Below are positions 9,124-20,100 of a stretch of 24,084 nt of DNA, one piece after another (position 1 is the stretch's first letter; each line of letters opens with the position of its first letter). Both the position numbers and the translations under genes were made by a program. The DNA is taken from NCBI GenBank assembly GCA_003427395.1, contig BFEA01000591.1:412226-436309 (forward strand). Direction: 5' to 3'. The notes under the pieces were generated by a model. The model saw only the letters and a program-made list of their open reading frames with translations, was not told the DNA's origin and searched no databases. Origin of the DNA: Chara braunii. Lineage: Eukaryota > Streptophyta > Charophyceae > Charales > Characeae.

Positions 9124-10060
9124 ACCACCGTCCACCACTCGGTGATCGACGAGTTTCGCACTCAGTACCGCCACTGCCCCGACTATCGCGACATCCACAC
9201 GACCCTTCGGAGTGGCAAGACCGTCCCGAACTACTCGCTCGGGGACAACGGTCTTGTGTACTGGCACGGCTCACAGGGCACCAGAGAGCCCCGTATTTGC
9301 ATTCCCTCCATTGGACAGCTACGTGTCCGAGCAGTAGCAGAGTTCCATGACCAGGCAGCCCCCGGTCATATGGGCTTCCACAAGACGTTGGCTCGTGTGA
9401 GCCGCCTATACGTCTGGCCGAAGCGCAAGGACTTTGTGAAGGACTACGTCACAGAGTGTCCCATCTGTCAGGAGGTGAACAGTGTGAACCACTTGCCTTA
9501 TGGTTTGCTCCAGCCTCTTCCTATCCCTCAGGGTCGTTGGCAGTCCATCTCGATGAGCTTTATCGGTCCTCTTCACCCTCCGACCCCCCGGGGTCATGAT
9601 GGTATCCTGGTCGTCGTCAGTCGCTACACGAAGTGTGCACGCTTTGTTCCGTGCTGCTATGCCATCAGTGTCCGTGAGGTCGCCGACATCGTGTTTGACC
9701 GAGTCGTGTGTGACCACGACTTACCTCTGAGCATCATATCTGACCATGACCCGCGCTTTACCAGTCGATCCTGGCGACGGCCCCACGAGGTGTACGGCAC
9801 ACAGCTTCGCTTCTCCTCGTCTTACCATCCTCAGACTGATGGTCAGACCGAGATCACGAACAGGACTCTCGGAGATATTCTCCGAAAGATTGTTCGTGAC
9901 GACCAGCAGTGGGATCTCCATCTCACCCACGGGGAGATAGCCTACAACCACGCCGTCTCGCCAGCCACGGGTATGTCGCCTTACTATTGCGACCTCGGCT
10001 ATCACCCTCGTGTTCCCGTGGATTTCCTTCGACTGTCACAGATGCACCCCGTTGTCCCGC
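9124..10060 (+). other. Integrase: HHCC zinc finger and DDE core lacking the first Asp
   Basis: The HHCC finger is intact: His codons at 9346 and 9367, Cys codons at 9457 and 9466 (C-P-I-C). In the core, the block normally M-D-F-I-G-P reads M-S-F-I-G-P, with Ser (AGC) at 9556 replacing the first catalytic Asp. The second Asp (S-D-H-D-P-R-F, 9742) and the Glu (D-G-Q-T-E, 9850) are present with exactly 35 residues between them. The typical S-Y-H-P-Q-T-D-G-Q block is kept. One of the three metal-binding residues is missing, so strand transfer should fail. Confidence 0.88.
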
Positions 10061-10061
10061 G

Positions 10062-10640
10062 CTGGATCATTGGGTTGCACACATGACGTCGATGATGAAA
10101 ACCGCACATGAGCACATAGCCACTTCCCCGACTCGCATAACAGCACGTGCGAACCGATCGAGGATGGATCATTCATTCAAAGTCGGTGATGATGTGTTTA
10201 TCGACGCCCGCCACTTACAGCTCGAAGCGGACACGCTTCGCAAGTTTCAGCGTCAATTCTTTGGCCCATGCCGCATCCTCCAGGCCGTCGGTTCTGATAC
10301 GGCTTCTAGCCCAGGTAGCTTCCGTGTGAAGCTGCTAGACTACCTACGCCAGGCTCGTGTGCACGATGTCTACCACGTCTCGTTACTGCGTCCTTACCAC
10401 AAACCGTCTGAGCGTTTCGCTGGACGACCATACGAGCGCCCTCGATCCATCATGGTGGACGGCCACGAGGAGTTCCTCGTTTCGGACATCATTGGTCGCC
10501 GAGTCACCGACGACAACCCTCCCCACGTCGAGTATCTCGTACGTTGGAAGGGTTAGCCTGATGAGGAGGCTACCTAGGATCCCCTCAAACACTTGCAGCA
10601 CGCTCGCATGTTGGTGCGTGCCTATGACCGTGTTTGTCGT
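10062..10640 (+). other. Integrase C-terminus (GPY/F-like) and chromodomain
   Basis: After a frame change, the stretch with F-G-P-C-R-I-L, then R-V-H-D-V-Y-H-V-S-L-L-R-P-Y (10353-10397), matches the GPY/F module of chromovirus integrases. A chromodomain follows: F-L-V-S-D-I-I (about 10473-10493), then V-E-Y-L-V-R-W-K-G (10527-10553), then D-E-E-A-T and D-P-L. Chromodomains guide integration toward marked chromatin. Two TAG stops (10554, 10575) interrupt it; the second falls where a nearly invariant Trp is expected. Confidence 0.85.
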
Positions 10641-10749
10641 ACTGGGTTCACTGCTCCTCCTCAACCCACTGACCCTCCTCCTTCTCCCCCGACTGAGGAG
10701 ACCGCTAAAGTCAAGCCTGCCCCTTCTGAGGAAGACCTTCAGCAGCAGT

Positions 10750-11270
10750 CAGCAGAAAAATTCCCACGAGAAACGAAAGTTGAAAAAACATTCCGTAAAA
10801 AAAAATCCTTCATATTTATAAATCATCATTCCAATGTTCGTCCAATTCTAAAATTTTCAATTTAATTTGACAAGTTCCCGTCTAAAAATGAGTTTTCCCT
10901 TCCAACTACATCTATTTGTTCAAAATGGAATGAAAGTCTGGACGAGTTTATGAAATGTTTTAATTAGATTTTCATTCTACGACAACAAATATCTTCTAAT
11001 TTAGATTGGATTAACCTATTTATGACTGGAAATCCTTACTTGGAATGACAGTCCAATTAAAATGTTTCATGAACTCATCCAGTCTTTCATTCCATCTTTA
11101 ATATATAGTTCAAATAAGAAGGGATACCCCATTCTTGGAAGGAAAGTTTTCAACTAAGACGGAAAATTATAAATTTGGAATGACATTTTTTCAGATAGAA
11201 TGAAAATTTAAAATTTAGAATGTAATTTTACTCTAGAATGATTATTTAATTCTTGAAAATTTTTCTGTTG
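10750..11270. mobile_element. 521-bp foldback/MITE-like insertion in the 3' end of pol
   Basis: The block is AT-rich and sharply unlike the GC-rich coding DNA on both sides. Its halves are imperfect inverted repeats. The inner arms 10921-10977 and 11043-11099 pair well across a 65-base loop. Weaker pairing continues outward to ends CAGCAGAAAAATT (10750-10762) and AATTTTTCTGTTG (11258-11270), which match at 12 of 13 positions. No coding capacity is seen, as expected for a non-autonomous element. I could not find a clear target duplication, so the exact ends are uncertain. Confidence 0.75.
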
Positions 11271-11274
11271 GCCG

Positions 11275-11331
11275 GATGCTTTTGAGCGTCAACAGCGCAC
11301 TCGTCGTCGTCCTGCTCGATACGACGATTGA
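11275..11331 (+). pseudogene. C-terminal tail of pol beyond the insertion
   Basis: Eighteen codons run D-A-F-E-R-Q-Q-R-T-R-R-R-P-A-R-Y-D-D and then TGA. A short basic tail of the type R-R-x-P-x-R-Y is common at the C-terminus of Ty3/gypsy polyproteins. Composition returns to GC-rich here. It is best read as the end of pol, displaced from the body by the 521-bp insertion. This is inference from composition and motif; it is too short for proof. Confidence 0.55.
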
Positions 11332-12466
11332 CTCTAACTTACATTTTCACGTCTTTGACTTCTCAGTACTCCATCCACTCCTGTTTTGCTACTTCAGCTC
11401 ATCGACGTTGCGGCTCTTCCTCGACGACATTCCGGACTTCTCATCGTGGACGTTATCGGCAGCTTCATGGACTTCGTCACGATCAGCTCTGCCTACTCCA
11501 GACGTCATTACTCCCTTACCACTTTACCCTGTACAGTACCCTGCTTGTGTCGCATGATGGTCTCCCTTTAGCCGGGTTCCTCTGAGTTGGGCTCTCCTTT
11601 GGTATATGCATAGGCATTGGGGCCGTAGCGTTGCCCTGGCTTCCCACCTTACAGATCTAGCTCCGACTTCCCTCACTTTAGGAGTCATTTGCATGATTCC
11701 CCTACCCATCACCTCTACCCTCTGCCGGCCCTCACGCCCTAGTTAGGCAGCCCCGCATGCTTCATCTAGGTGCGCCCAGTATACCAGGCTCCCTTGTTCC
11801 CTTGCATGGTCGACCCTCCATAGCGGTCACCCCTTAGTCGAGCATTACCCGCCCTGATGGTCTATCTGTTAGGGTCATTTGTTCTGTTCGCTCCCAGTTC
11901 CCTACCCTCATTGAGCCTGATGACATGTGTTCCCCCTGTCACTATGTGTGAATGCCCTTAGGAGTTATCGACCCCTAGGCTGCATTCGCCACCCTCAGAG
12001 ACCATCCCGCCCTTTGGTTTGCGTCACACTTCTCCTGTGACATATGGTTGCTTTGTTGCTCTCAGACTGAAGTTACTGCCTCCGACATTTTTAGGATTTA
12101 GCTGTTCTGCTTTTGCTATTCTTAGGACTTATACACTAGTCAGTTGTTCCCAGACTGAGGCTACTGCCTCCAACATTCTAGGATCTAGTTGTCACTACTT
12201 TCTGCTTTCCTATGACATGTATGTTAGTTAGTTGCTTCTGCTTTCCTAGGACATGTATGCTAGTTAGTTGCTTCTGCTTTCACTTAGGCCGTTAGCTGTG
12301 ACATTGTTGTTTTGTGACACTTTCTATCCTAGGTTGCATCGCATGGACTCAACATGGAGCTTGCTTCGCATCCTAGACTACTCAGGTTTTCTTTTCCTTT
12401 GCTAGAGTTCCGCTTCTTGGCGAAAACGTGCTTGTATCTAGGCGATCCATCACAGGCCGAGGATCG
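11332..12466 (+). other. 3' untranslated part of the retrotransposon
   Basis: This 1.1-kb region has only short open frames with no domain I recognise. It is moderately GC-rich like the rest of the element. It contains short tandem repeats at about 12053-12283. The bases before the 3' LTR (about 12453-12466, AGGCCGAGGATCG) are the only candidate polypurine tract, and it is weak. Confidence 0.65.
12053..12283. repeat. Short tandem repeats (~90 bp and 36 bp) in the 3' region
   Basis: A segment with CAGACTGARGYTACTGCCTCC starts near 12053 and recurs near 12143, a period of about 90. It is followed by CTGCTTTCCTAKGACATGTA units at 12202 and 12238, with a partial third at 12274, giving a 36-bp period. 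Confidence 0.75.
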
Positions 12467-12727
12467 TGTAGCGGACCTCTGGTTGGTCGGGCAGTCTAGT
12501 CCAGGCCGGTACCTCTGTCGATACCAGCCAGTCCAGTCCAGTCCCGTCAGTCCGCTGGGGTATACCCCAGCAGTTGTCTGTTTTCGAGATCATTCCACAC
12601 TTGCACGAATTGGAGTAAGTGCGCTGGAGTCTTGTGTGAGAGTTGCGCTGTGTTGTCTCGCTCCTCCCTCATTCTCCATCTCCATCATCATTCCTAGTGG
12701 AGCACCACACCTGGTGGGTCTGCTACA
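12467..12727 (+). repeat. 3' long terminal repeat
   Basis: It starts TGTAGCGGACCT like the 5' LTR and ends GGTCTGCTACA, one transition away from the 5' copy. It lacks the 48-bp block seen near 1839-1886. Roughly 27 differences over 261 bases, mainly C/T and G/A with several at CpG, suggest old age and deamination. Confidence 0.93.
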
Positions 12728-12732
12728 GTAAG
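12728..12732. repeat. Target-site duplication, right copy (GTAAG)
   Basis: GTAAG directly follows the CA end of the 3' LTR and equals the five bases before the 5' LTR. Confidence 0.9.
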
Positions 12733-14890
12733 GTACAAAAGTGCAGACTTTGTTTTGAGCCATTGTGACTAATACTGCTAATATCATTAAAGCAATACTG
12801 CAAAAAAAAAAAGATTGTTTGTTATGTTAAATCATAAAAGTTAAAAAGAAACATATTTCAAACACATGCAGTCGGACATGATTTCAAATGTGAGAAGCAT
12901 TACAAAAATGTCAAAGCACCTTACGAGGACGAAGCATGTACAATTGTTTGAAAAACTAAGAAGAGTTGCTAAGGGAGTAAACCATTATTTTGTAAGTCAA
13001 TTTAAAGCACTTCGCATCTTTCCAGGAATCATCTTACCAGTCTTACACACATGCTACAATAACAATTACAATAGGAAGCAAGGTTTTAAGGCGGAGTGAA
13101 CCTTAAAAGATTGCCTCAGTTCGGATTGTTCTTTACAAATCAAGAACATGAAATTATGATCGTTATCAATGACTACTATGGTCCCTTCATTGCCCCTAGT
13201 GTTTGCACTTTCGGGCGATCCTAAATTCCAACCAATTGCCAACTTGAAAAACCTCAAAAAATGACACTCATGGGTATGAGAAAGTGAGAAAGTTATTTTT
13301 TCATCTAGGTAATAATGAACTTAAACCCCTAATTCTCTCGCCGTAAACGAAACAATTTAATGATTGAGTAATTTTCAATCAAAAAGGTCTTTCTTCCATT
13401 CTGATAATCCAATATGGCAAACTTTTTTTTTTTTTTGCAATATTTATTCCATGATATTAGGAGCATTAGCTGTAATGGAAAAAAACAAAGTGAAACGTTT
13501 TTTTACTATAACTCTATTGTCTACATCGGTTATCTTTTAATTAGTTTTTCATATGAATCTGGGTATTTGAGATTCTCTTTATTATGGATTATTAATCAAG
13601 TAATTAATAATCCATAATAAAAAGAATCTCAAATATGACACAATAGAATATATATATGCTTGGAATCACTGACTAAACTGTAGAAGATAAAAAAACATCA
13701 GTAAGTAAAAAAAAACACTCCCAGGCAACCGCCCGGTTAAAATTCTATATAGTAACCCCAAAGACTTGCCTGGAAGAATTTGAAGCACTAACTCAAGGAA
13801 TTGAAACATGAGATGCTAATATAATAATTGCTCGGATATGTTCGACAAGGCAAACTGCTACAATACTGCACATTTTTTCCCTTGTACAACCATTTTCACT
13901 TAAAAGTCATATAGAGTGATAAATTCTTAAAAAAATATAAATTTATTTTTTTGTAGTATGAAAATATAATTTCCCTTAAAATTAGTACATAAACCAATCA
14001 TAATGTATTTGATGAAATATCATACAAAAACACTTTCTGAAGCCAAAAGTATTAAAGGGATTGCCGTCATCGTAGAAGCATTATGACATCTTCCGATATT
14101 CCACTTAAAAACATTGGTTGGAGAAAAAAAAAATTGTCTTCTCTATTGGTAGCGGTATGCTTTGACGTTGGTTGACCTGATAAAGAAAGCGACCTCAATG
14201 CAACCCATCTCTGTTCGCCATAGGCCCGCCGTCCACGTGCTTACCCGCCATGATAGCGGACATCACCTTTCTTACTATGTATGGTCTGCATTAATTGAAA
14301 TATAATAGAAATGGGGGCGGCCATAATTTATTTAAATAAACTGACCTTTGGAGAACTACAACAATAGATAGATCGCTTCACGCCCACTTTCTCTGCCCCG
14401 ATCTAACACGTTCAAATTCATGCGTTGAATCAAACGCCGCATTCGGCGCAATCAAGCAGTGAATCAATTGTCTTCACTGGGCGTTGCCCGAGTGGGGCAA
14501 GGGGGGTGGAAAGGGGAGGGTGAGTGGGAGGGGAGGACGTCGAGCGTCACGAGTTTTTTTACGTGTAACGTCATATATATATATATATTTGTAACAAAGT
14601 CTTCGTGAAAACCAAACAATCTTTATAGACCGGAGAAAACCAAAATTTTACCACTCATTTTCACTCCGCTGGTGCTACTTTTACATATTGTATGTCGCAC
14701 CTACTGTTGGAAAACATAACAAATCAAGGTTCCTGGTAGGAGAAGGTGATAAGTAAGACGAAAGCTTGTCCACGAAGCCTCATTTTTATAACGTATAAAA
14801 CCAATTCAACAAGAGGTCCCAAAAACCGCTTGCAGTCGAGAAATGAATTATTTGCTCTGATGAAACCGTCCAAATATGATAATTCATTCC
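12733..14890. other. AT-rich intergenic DNA
   Basis: No gene is supported. Open frames are under 80 codons, AT-rich and featureless. Notable contents are the hairpin at 13565-13634, a purine-rich G-tract region at about 14493-14538 (several GGGG runs, possible G-quadruplex) and a (TA)n run near 14574-14587. Confidence 0.6.
13565..13634. repeat. Hairpin with 32-bp arms
   Basis: Arms 13565-13596 and 13603-13634 are reverse complements with a single mismatch, around a six-base loop CAAGTA. Pairing stops sharply at both ends. It could be a small foldback element, a small-RNA precursor or a cruciform-prone site. Confidence 0.85.
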
Positions 14891-14899
14891 ACAACATTA

Positions 14900-16060
14900 G
14901 ATACGACTTACAAACTTAGAGGAAAGTTAAGAAAACCCAGGCAAGATAACGATCACTCCAAAATGTAGTGCGTTGTACGAAAGCTGGACGTCTTGGCATG
15001 TGCACCTTCGGAGTCCTTTCATTAAAGCAGCAGAAAACAGACAGCATTCAGGCCTTCCTAATTTCGTTTATAGTTCTATAAAGCAAGAGGCAAAGACACA
15101 CTAAAAAAAAATGATAAAGATCAAGCACTCCTAGAATGTACATTCTTGTACCGCTGCCCGACGTCTCGACGTTTGCATGTTTATAGTCCTATAATACATA
15201 ACACAAAAATTGTTGCAGCTTTCAAATTTTCAATTCGCTTTATAGTTCTATAAAACACGGCGCACACACAAACTAAAAAGATGACAAAGAACAAGCACTC
15301 CTAGAATGTATGTTCTTGTACCGTTGTCCGACGTCTCGACGTTTGCATGTTTATAGTCCTATAATACATAACACAAAAAATTGTTGCAACTTTCAAATTT
15401 TCAATTCGCTTTATAGTTCTATAAAACACGACGCACACACACACTAAAAAGATGACAAAGAACAAGCACTCCTAGAATGTACGTTCTTGTACCGTTGACC
15501 GAAGTCTCGACGTTTGCATGTTTATAGTCCTATAATACATAACACAAAAAATTGTTGCAGCTTTCAAATTTTCAATTCGTTTTTTAGTTCTATAAAACAC
15601 GACGCACACATACGGGAGAAAAAAGGAAAGAAACAAGCACTCCGAAAATATCTCCTTTGAACCGAAGATAGAGTCTTGACATTTGTGTATTTAGAGTCCT
15701 TTAAATTGAAACGCAAAAAATCATATCAGCTTCGGAATTGTCCTTTCCGTTTACAGCTCTGTAAAAACCGTCATGCACAAACACGCGAGAAAAAAGAAAA
15801 CAAAGAAACACTCCGAAAATGTCTACCTTGAACCAAAGCTAGACGTCTTGACATTTGTGTATTTACATCCTAAAAATTGGAACGCAAAAAACCATCTCAA
15901 CCTCAAAATTTTCGATTCTGTTAAGAGTTCTAAAAAAAATGACTCACAAAGACTGGAGAAAAAGGCGAATGGTGATACCATTCCTAACCTGCCAGAACGA
16001 GGTAAAAAACACTAGAAAATGCTACTTCGAACTGAGGACTTAAAAATGCCTAATTGACAA
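14900..16060. repeat. Tandem array, ~171-bp unit, about 6-7 copies
   Basis: Unit starts, marked by the palindrome TTTATAGTTCTATAAA or its decayed form, fall near 15067, 15239, 15410, 15581, 15753 and 15924, a spacing of 171-172. A further degraded unit lies before 15067. The three units from 15067 to 15580 are highly similar; outer units are diverged, mostly on the right. Each unit holds two palindromes about 111 and 60 bases apart, plus shared words such as AACAAGCACTCC and GACGTTTGCATG. Open frames here are not credible genes. Confidence 0.9.
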
Positions 16061-17161
16061 ATTTGTGGAAAAAAATACCTGAATTACTTTGAAATCAATC
16101 CCTACAACTGTTGCTTCTTTCAACAGAGTGTCTCGCCGATGTATCTCTGCTGAGCGGAGGGCATACGCGCGAAGCTCGTGACCGGCTGCGGTCTTTTTCT
16201 CTACAGGTTTCTGCCTTCCAATACTCGAACTCCTGTATCTACGCCGGCCTCACCCCAGAGGGACAAAAAAAAGTGGCCTGCGAACACAACTGCATTGCTA
16301 GGTCCCTTAGAGATTTCCCCTTGATTGAGAAGTTGTGCAGGCAGGAAACGTTCTTAGAGAAGGGTTTCAAAACGACGGCGGGCACAAAGCAAGCTTGCTT
16401 GAAGGGTTTCAAACAAAGAAAATAAGGTCAAGAGACTGACAAAACAAAGCAAACAATAGAGAAACACAAAAACGGAGAGTTTCGTCCGGACCAGTCACTC
16501 CATAAAAATATCAGGTGTTTTAATACCCTGAGAAAACACAGTAAAACAATAGAGAACACTGAAACAGAAAGTTTATGACGGGTCGGCCAAACCCTGACTG
16601 AACTGCGAAATCAATTTCCAAATGCTAAATCCTAACTTTCCCCCTACTGAATGTTCCTCCCTGGTGAAATAAATCCACCACTTCCTTTTGTCAGTTCTAC
16701 GTTTCCAGTATTCTCTCTGAACTTTGTCCCTCGTTCCCGGACCAATTTCAAAGAGACCAGGCTGGCAACTTTCCCTACAGACGACGTACAAGTGAGCAAG
16801 ATGAATATAGTCGCTGGGGTCGCTTCCTGGTGCCGCTGGTAACAGTGCAGGTAGTAAAGGTGCTTGCGTTACTCCTGGTCGTTGTCATTTACTAAGCATT
16901 TATAGGACTATAATAGTGTTGTTATCGGTGTTGTTGGTGTTGGCGATGGTTAGCTCCTCACCAGGCTGAAAGACATTCGTTGGCCTTCACTCCTCTTTAC
17001 TGTCGCTCAGTGTTCCTGTTCCCTGAATCGAACCTTTGAGCACCCCTGTTGGCGCAATCCTTTTCCATAGTTGTTGGCTTGTTCGTTGCGAGTGCGATTC
17101 TTCTCCTCGCTGCGGGTCCTGATATGGTTGTTTGTCTACGCAGTTGCTAAGCGGATAACTT
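16061..17161. other. Region 3' of the DUF7869-like gene, no firm gene
   Basis: A plus-strand frame at 16111-16425 (104 codons) and a minus-strand frame at 16573-16791 (72 codons, with a basic Trp/Lys/Arg-rich stretch) are the only candidates. The minus one is preceded by an acceptor-like CTGTAG and could be a last exon of the gene upstream, but I cannot link it. One palindrome copy lies at 16899. I see no RNA gene. Confidence 0.4.
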
Positions 17162-20100
17162 TCACAACTCTAACCTTAACACTGACACATCTTCTTCTTC
17201 GCCCTTCTCGTCTTCGAAACTTGTGTATGCCAACATCTCGGATATTTTTTTCCTCGTTGTTGAGAAAAGAAAGTTTTCACTTTCCAAAGGGAAATTGTAA
17301 CAAAGAACACCACAGTTCCAGTCAAAGATATCTTCAGCAATTTCACGTCCTAACTTGCCCTTCACGTTTTTCTTGTAAAAGGGTATGTACGCTTTGCCTT
17401 TCTCCTTTTGCGCATACCAAAGAACCTTGAAACGTTGTCTCGGGAGGAGCTCGACGACCTTTCCGATATGGTAAGGTTTATTCCTTTCTTCCTCACCAGG
17501 GAAAACTCTAAGTGCAAAAAATTTTCCGACCTCCAAATCTTCATAACGTCCATCTCTTTCTTCTCTGTGCTGTCTGCTTTTTCGGACCCCTAAATAAACA
17601 GGCCTTTCAGGTGGAAAGAGATCTTCCAAATTGCGAGACACCGCATCTTCGGCCGTTGTTTTGGTATTTTCCTCGAATGGCCCTTGTACCGCTGGCAATT
17701 CAAAAGGAAACTTGAGGTTTCTGTCCTTGAAATCTATATTTTCCTGAGACTCGATCAACTCGTGCCACCAAATGATATTGTCGGGCGTTATGTACTTCGT
17801 GAGCGCCGTGATGTTCGCTTTAAGTGCAGCAATTGAGAAAGAATGTTGAACACGTTCTTGGAGATCTTCCTGGACAAGTCCACCACCACCGACAAGATCC
17901 TCATGTTCATGTTCTTCTCTTCCGCAGGTTAACCTGAACCGACCCTCTAAAGATCGTATTGCATGCTTCGGAGCAGCGAAAATCTCGCATGCTGGCTCTG
18001 ACCGAAAGATATTCAGACCTTCTCTGTCGTTCGGTTGCCAAAGCGAACTGTGGTACTGCTTGCTCCACAGACGCACTTCGCCTGCATCATTTTTTTCAAT
18101 CCGAAAATGTTGATTGAAAGTAATGTCGTTGACCTCCCAAAGATGCGGTTGAACGTACTTCTTCTAGTCGTATGTTTCGGACATACGTTCAAGAATGACA
18201 GGCTTTCCAAGTTCATCCTTATACGAACTCCGAATGACATGTTCGAGCTCAGGAAGATCGAAAGTCTGTTGTGAGTTGAGTCTACGGGAGAAACAACTAA
18301 ACATCTGATCAATATCCTCGTGAGTACGACCTACTAGTAAAAAACTGAACTTCACCTTCCTGAAGATATTCATTTTCACCAGGTAACACAAATAGGCAAG
18401 TACATATCTGTTTTTATTCTCTTTCGTAGTATTGTCGAGATTGAGATAAAAAATCCGTGGGAAAGGCCTTGGAAGTTCGCAGATTCTACGGTGGAGCACA
18501 CTAATCATGCAGTTAGAATCCGACTTAAAGTTGTCAAAAAACAATGTCGCGGATGTCTGCGTTGACATGCCTAGCACTTTTGCCCCGACAACATGCACCT
18601 TAACAAAGTTCCCTTCTTTGACCTTGGAATCTTTTGGACAATTTTGGAAGTGCGGCAAAATCGTCTTGCTCTGATCCATTCCGTCGATGATCAAACAGAC
18701 ATACTCCTCGGGGACGTTGGAAGGTTTGTGACGGTGTTTGTAGAGCTTGAACCTTTCACCTTCTTGCATCGAACGGTGCTTCGCCAATGCTCGGCCGTAA
18801 GTTTCTGTTCACAAGCACCGCAAAAGAGAGGGTTCGCAAAATGTCACTTTCGCAATCTAACTTAAGAATTATTTCAACTCGTTGTACAAAAGAGTTTTTC
18901 AAGCACATCGAATGATTGTTTTCCCCTCACCAATTCCTGCCGTGAAACAAAATAATTTATAGAACTATAAATTCACCTTCGTCTCAAAAGAAGAATACTA
19001 AAAGCTCACTAGCGTTCCTTAACAGCAGAGGCATTCAACTTTCTTGAATTGAACACACCGCGACCTCGGCAGTGTTTGTCTTGAGGCTTTAAAGCCGAGA
19101 GAAAAGAAACTTTTGACTGCCAGAACACCGTGACAAAACATTGTCAAGGAAACTCAAAGACATAACACAGAACACATAGCACTAGCAAAAGTGACTAAAT
19201 TTTAGAACTTTAAATTCAACAACATCTAAAACGAACATTTATGTCAGATCCCAAGCAAACACTTAGAGTCATTTCCTATCTCAAGCTGCCTAACAAACAC
19301 TTAGTAGGTCTAAACCAAAAATGAATACGAGTTACTCGGACTGTACATTACACGGTCTTAGCAAGTCACTGCACTGTAGGACAGGTATTTCAAATTAACA
19401 TGTTAAACAAGACATGACAGTTGAAATCATCCTGTGGCAAACAGACAAAGCACAGAAAATCAGCGGTTAAGCGTTAGAAACAACAACTTTGAAAAAGATT
19501 AATATATAGAACTATAAATTAAATGGCGTATGAAACGAACACCAGCAAACGACAAGCATTCGTTCAGTTCAGACGAGAGAAAGCACACCAAATCACAGGT
19601 TCCGCTGGAAAGGACAACAGAAGTTGAATGATTTCTGGATTGTTCTAACAAACTTTTTATAGGACTATACTTCTACTTAATTTCTATACCTGAACGGTTC
19701 ACATGTTCTCAAAAATACCGGCTGAAACGGGTTTAGGTTCAAGACAACAGCAGACTGAGTTGAAAGACAGTGACTCAGACGGTGTTTATTCACTTACCTC
19801 TTTCGATGCGGTTCTCTGCGTTTGCACGACCTGTTTTGAATGCTAGACACTGCGCACAGACGGAAAATTGGTTTGTGGATGGGATCACAACTTTAGGGTA
19901 GTGCTCAGTCCAGATCTTCAGAAAGTGTGAAATGGGAGGAACCTTAGACTCCGGAAACTGGGATCCACACTGTCGTACGAAAAAATTGTAAACATCCTTC
20001 TGGCGGAGGGTGTCCGAGAGACGAAATTGATCGTTGTTTGGCATGCTTTCTGTGTTTAAGCGGAAATAGTTCTGCATCCACGCCAGTATTTTGCCCGAAG

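Larger units (their letters stand above)
6317..11331 (+). pseudogene. pol: pol polyprotein (PR-RT-RNaseH-IN-chromodomain), broken
   Basis: This region encodes the enzymes for cDNA synthesis and integration. It is open in the -1 frame relative to gag from 6317, reaching protease and the first half of reverse transcriptase. A one-base loss near 7963 shifts the frame. The second frame carries the rest of reverse transcriptase, RNase H and integrase, with stops TAA 8782, TAG 8983 and TAG 9097. A second shift near 10040-10062 leads into the integrase C-terminus and chromodomain, with TAG at 10554 and 10575. A foldback insertion (10750-11270) follows. A basic tail resumes at 11275 and ends at TGA 11329. 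The codons are GC-rich, unlike the AT-rich flanks. No active product is expected. Domains are listed separately. Confidence 0.92.
1819..12727 (+). mobile_element. Degenerate Ty3/gypsy chromovirus-type LTR retrotransposon
   Basis: The element has two direct LTRs (1819-2127 and 12467-12727), a GTAAG target duplication, a tRNA-iMet primer-binding site, then gag and pol in the order protease, reverse transcriptase, RNase H, integrase, chromodomain. That order and the C-terminal chromodomain place it in the Ty3/gypsy chromovirus group. By eye the LTRs differ at about one base in ten over the shared 261 bases, mostly by transitions, and one LTR has a 48-bp indel. The insertion is therefore old. Coding is broken by seven TAG and TAA stops, at least two or three frameshifts, altered active sites in protease and integrase, and a foldback insertion at 10750-11270. 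At about 10.9 kb it is longer than usual for this group because of a 2.3-kb leader, a 1.1-kb 3' untranslated part, the nested insertion and an assembly-made duplication at 2947-3075. Confidence 0.95.

Noticed and set aside
14900-16060. CRISPR-like array
   Set aside because: The units are contiguous 171-bp tandem repeats with no unique spacers, in a eukaryotic context.
16111-16425. 104-codon plus-strand open frame
   Set aside because: No domain recognised, and the sequence reads as degraded flanking DNA after the 171-bp array.
17015-17062. tRNA-like GGTTCGATTC word on the minus strand
   Set aside because: The flanking bases do not form a T-stem and no cloverleaf or box A is found at the right distance.
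18144-18180. Mini-intron GTATGT...CTAG that would remove the TAG at 18166-18164
   Set aside because: At about 23 bases it is far too short to splice, and its length is not a multiple of three, so the frame would be lost.
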